Source of the DNA: Granulicella sapmiensis
GTDB lineage: Bacteria > Acidobacteriota > Terriglobia > Terriglobales > Acidobacteriaceae
Assembly: GCA_026225395.1 (NCBI GenBank)
Contig: JAMFSR010000037.1
Span: 173,052 to 237,051 of the forward strand
Reading direction: 5' to 3'
DNA length: 64,000 nucleotides
Shown here: piece after piece, positions 61,572-64,000 of the stretch
Layout: every line of letters starts with the position of its first letter
Numbering within the stretch: the first letter of the stretch is position 1
The notes under the pieces: generated by a model
Seen by the model: the letters and a program-made list of their open reading frames with translations, nothing else
The model's database searches: none
Told to the model about the DNA's origin: nothing
Made by a program: the position numbers and the translations under genes

Positions 61572-63254
61572 ATGGCACATGCGAGTTTCGACGGCCTCAG
61601 AGTTCTGTCTCTGGAATCGCGTCGAGCAAAAGAGGTGGAGAAACTCATTCGCACCTATGGGGGCGAACCCTTTGTTGTGCCTGCAATGCGCGAAGTCAAG
61701 TTGGAGTCCAACCGCCAGGCGCTAGATTTTGCCGATCGTCTGCTAAAGGGTGAAATCGACGTTGTGCTTTTTCTCACTGGCGTAGGCGTGCGCGCGATGC
61801 TGGAGATTGTCGAGACAAAATACGACCGCGAAATATTTCTGAAAGCGCTTCGAGCGACGAAGATTGTAACGCGAGGCCCCAAGCCCGAAGCGGCTCTGCG
61901 CGAGTTGAAAGTGAAATCCCTTGCCTCAGCACCTGAGCCAAGCACCTGGCATGAGGTTCTCGCAACCATGGATCGAGCCTTCGGCGAAGAACTGAAGTCT
62001 TTGCGCGTGGCCGTGCAGGAGTATGGTGCTTCCAACCCTGAACTGCTGGCCGAGCTCACCGAGCGTAGCGCCGAAGTAATCAAAGTGCCGGTGTACCAAT
62101 GGGCGTTGCCCTACGATCTTCAGCCTCTCCGCGAGACGGTGCAAGGCATCGCGAAGACAGGGATCGATGTGGTCTTATTCACCACCGCCGTTCAGGTCAT
62201 TCATCTGATGATGGTTGCACAAGAGATGAACTGCGTCCCAGACCTCATGCGCGGGCTGCGTTCCATCGCAGTGATTTCCGTAGGGCCGACTACCAGTGCT
62301 GAGCTGCTTCATTATGGCATTACTCCCGATTTCGAGCCTTCACGACCGAAGTTGGGTTTTTTGGTGAATGAGGCGGCACAATATGCTGCGAAGGTGCTCG
62401 AACAGAAAAGAGCCCGTGCAGCCACGCTGGGCCTGGAACTGCTGGCAGAGGAGATGCCGCTCGAACAGAATTCGCCTGACGGCGCAGTCACGAAGGCCGT
62501 ACCGCCAAGACACGGAGTGCGGAGGGTGGAGCAATCAACCCCTACAATGGCAGGCTTCCGTGACGGACTCAATTCCTTCGAGTTCCTGCATGAGATCAGC
62601 AGCCGTATCGCCGCTGCAGACCCGCTTCACACAGTACTCGACCGAATCGTTGAATTCGTTACCATGGTGATCCCGTGCGACTCTTGCTTCATTTATGTGT
62701 TGGAGAATGACAAACTCGTCTTGCGCGCCTCCCGCAATCCTCACTCCGATCTAGTGGACCGCCTCGATTTGCAGATGGGCCAGGGCATCACTGGCTGGGT
62801 CGCTGAACACCGTGAGCCGGTCGCCATCGCCTCCAAGGCTTCTGATGACCCGCGCTTTATCCCTTTCAAGAACGTGCCGGAAGATACTTTTGAAGCGATG
62901 CTCTGCACGCCGATCTTATGTGCGAGTAAGGTGGTTGGCGTCATCAATCTACAGCATCGTTTGTCTTACCGGCACAGCGAAGTCGAGGTGCGCCTTCTCT
63001 CAACTGTCGGCTTCCTCGTGGGTGCCGAGATTGAGCGTGCCCGGCTCGAAACCGAAATCGTTCAACTGTCCGACCGGCTCGAAACACGCAAGGCCGTCGA
63101 TCGGGCCAAGGGGGTTTTGCAGCGCGAAATGTCCTTGAGCGAGAGCGATGCCTATCGCTTGATGCAGCGGGAGAGCCGGCAACGACGCAAATCCATGCGC
63201 GAGATCGCAGAAGCGATCCTTCTTAGCGACGACCTAAAGAAACAGAAGAATTGA
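61572..63254 (+). CDS. HemD-like domain fused to GAF and ANTAR domains: probable nitrate/nitrite regulator
   Basis: 560 residues, ATG after AGGA. Residues 1-270 look like uroporphyrinogen-III synthase (LRVLSLESRRAKEVEKLIRT, DVVLFLTGVGVRAMLE, GIDVVLFTTAVQVIHLM, ISVGPTTSAELLHYGI). Residues 330-490 form a GAF domain (LHTVLDRIVEFVTMVIPCDS, MGQGITGWVAEHREPVAIAS). Residues 495-555 are an ANTAR RNA-binding domain (AVDRAKGVLQREMSLSESDA, YRLMQRESRQRRKSMREIAE). ANTAR proteins such as NasR and NasT antiterminate nitrate genes. The HemD part could sense or make siroheme precursor. Confidence 0.9.
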   Translation: MAHASFDGLRVLSLESRRAKEVEKLIRTYGGEPFVVPAMREVKLESNRQALDFADRLLKGEIDVVLFLTGVGVRAMLEIVETKYDREIFLKALRATKIVTRGPKPEAALRELKVKSLASAPEPSTWHEVLATMDRAFGEELKSLRVAVQEYGASNPELLAELTERSAEVIKVPVYQWALPYDLQPLRETVQGIAKTGIDVVLFTTAVQVIHLMMVAQEMNCVPDLMRGLRSIAVISVGPTTSAELLHYGITPDFEPSRPKLGFLVNEAAQYAAKVLEQKRARAATLGLELLAEEMPLEQNSPDGAVTKAVPPRHGVRRVEQSTPTMAGFRDGLNSFEFLHEISSRIAAADPLHTVLDRIVEFVTMVIPCDSCFIYVLENDKLVLRASRNPHSDLVDRLDLQMGQGITGWVAEHREPVAIASKASDDPRFIPFKNVPEDTFEAMLCTPILCASKVVGVINLQHRLSYRHSEVEVRLLSTVGFLVGAEIERARLETEIVQLSDRLETRKAVDRAKGVLQREMSLSESDAYRLMQRESRQRRKSMREIAEAILLSDDLKKQKN

Positions 63255-63431
63255 GGCATATCTCCATGGCCAGATGAGGCATATGACAAGGGGCGTCTAC
63301 CGGATTGCTCATTGTCCGGCAAACCGTCTCGCTCATTACCGCGAGGCCGTACTGTGGGCGAAGGCATAAGAATTAGATCCCGTTCATGCCAGTTGCATCC
63401 GGTGCATACAGTGAAGACAGAGGCGAACTCG

Positions 63432-63650
63432 ATGCCCACCATGGAAGTGTCTACCCAAGAAGCCGCAGACCTGTTGAACGTATCCCACTCTGATGCAAAT
63501 GCTTGATGCGGGGGCACTGGACTTCTGCATAGTTGGCACTGAACGTCGCATCCGTGTTGAAAGCCTGATGGAGCATAAGCAAAAACTTGGTTCCGACCGG
63601 AGAAGCGCACTGGCGGAGCTCTAGCCTACGACCAGGAGATTGGCCTCTGA
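63432..63650 (+). pseudogene. Frameshifted excisionase-type (HTH_17) antitoxin
   Basis: Frame 1 reads MPTMEVSTQEAADLLNVSHS and then breaks at 63492. The next frame continues MQMLDAGALDFCIVGTERRI then RVESLMEHKQKLGSDRRSAL to 63621. A second slip (a CT duplication near 63620) restores AYDQEIGL and a TGA at 63648. Joined, this is the usual excisionase-like antitoxin paired with PIN toxins. No intact toxin follows. Confidence 0.75.
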
Positions 63651-63992
63651 TTCCGTGAGCATCTCGAATCGCAAGGGTTTGTGCGTTCCGTTGCAAAGCT
63701 ACGGCTGGCACCCATTCTGACAGCCGATCTGATGTGACGTAGACTGCACGATCTCCTATTTGCACGTTTTCTCGGCCACCGCCTCGGTGCAAGAGCTGCG
63801 CCCATCGGCTCTGCGTTCAGAACTCGCGTACCGCGCCCTTCGGGTGTTGGACTCCTCCCCCCCTCGCAGGCTCCGGGTCCCTTTCCAAAAACTTCTTCTC
63901 TTGGCAACGCGGCCATGCCGCGACTTGGGAGCAGCGCACCTTTGCGCCCTTTGGGATGTGTCCCGATTGACCGGGCAAAAAGGAGAAACACC
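63651..63992. other. Non-coding or decayed region at the right edge
   Basis: No intact gene seen on either strand and no PIN-domain signature where the toxin partner would be expected. Probably remnant DNA plus the promoter region of the gene starting at 63993. Confidence 0.45.
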
Positions 63993-64000
63993 ATGCAGAC
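63993..64000 (+). CDS. Start of a gene cut by the right edge
   Basis: ATGCAGAC preceded by AAAAAGGAGAAACACC, a strong ribosome-binding site. Only two codons are inside the window, so no product can be proposed. Confidence 0.4.

Noticed and set aside
63451..63792. 113-codon minus-strand frame near the right edge
   Set aside because: It lies over the antitoxin remnant, and no family or start signal is visible.

Overview
The window looks like a chromosomal segment of an Acidobacteriota species of the Terriglobia type (Terriglobus, Granulicella or Edaphobacter-like). This is inferred from moderately high GC, a typical assortment of Acidobacteria families (DUF2393, DUF4010, DUF2306, tandem lactonase-like beta-propeller lipoproteins, M13 peptidase) and intergenic repeats that resemble those of this group. 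No rRNA, tRNA or CRISPR array was found.

Left part (1-20.6 kb): an acidic/lysine-rich protein cut by the edge, a LysM lytic transglycosylase, lepA, ohr and an OmpH/Skp-like chaperone. Then comes a 1.35-kb non-coding stretch with a structured RNA candidate ending in a strong terminator. It leads to a Gly/Arg-rich protein with a degenerate receiver domain, flanked by heptad-repeat hairpins. After that: tag, a YceI-like protein, a flavoprotein reductase, eutBC without microcompartment genes, a TetR/membrane-protein/methyltransferase operon and a DnaC-like ATPase.

Middle part (20.6-43 kb): kdsA, two paralogous beta-propeller lipoproteins, an M13 metallopeptidase, an MCE-domain protein with internal repeats, acpS, an orphan ABC ATPase, a DUF4397 lipoprotein, ahcY, a four-helix-bundle gene broken by a nonsense codon, a DUF4010 protein, ada, an MFS transporter, a C45-type hydrolase, a diguanylate cyclase, fabD, and an ArsR/SRPBCC/DoxX operon with a palindromic operator inside its promoter.

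Right part (43-64 kb) is accessory. A tyrosine recombinase and a small XRE regulator have related sequence motifs in their upstream regions. Between them lie an HD-GYP gene, a KH RNA-binding gene and an unknown gene. Next is a nitrate-use island: mobA, and a long minus-strand operon encoding, in transcription order, siroheme nitrite reductase, CysJ-like flavoprotein, a fused DmsB-DmsC-like iron-sulfur/membrane subunit, molybdopterin nitrate reductase, a NarK-type transporter, truncated haemoglobin and a small unknown protein. Flanking it are a MarR/ClC pair, a beta-barrel porin, and a regulator that joins a HemD-like domain to GAF and ANTAR domains. The proposed logic is import of nitrate, reduction to nitrite and ammonium, MobA supplying the molybdenum cofactor, the haemoglobin handling nitric oxide, and the HemD-GAF-ANTAR protein sensing a signal and acting on leader RNA. 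The island ends beside a frameshifted excisionase-like antitoxin remnant, which together with the recombinase suggests acquisition by transfer.
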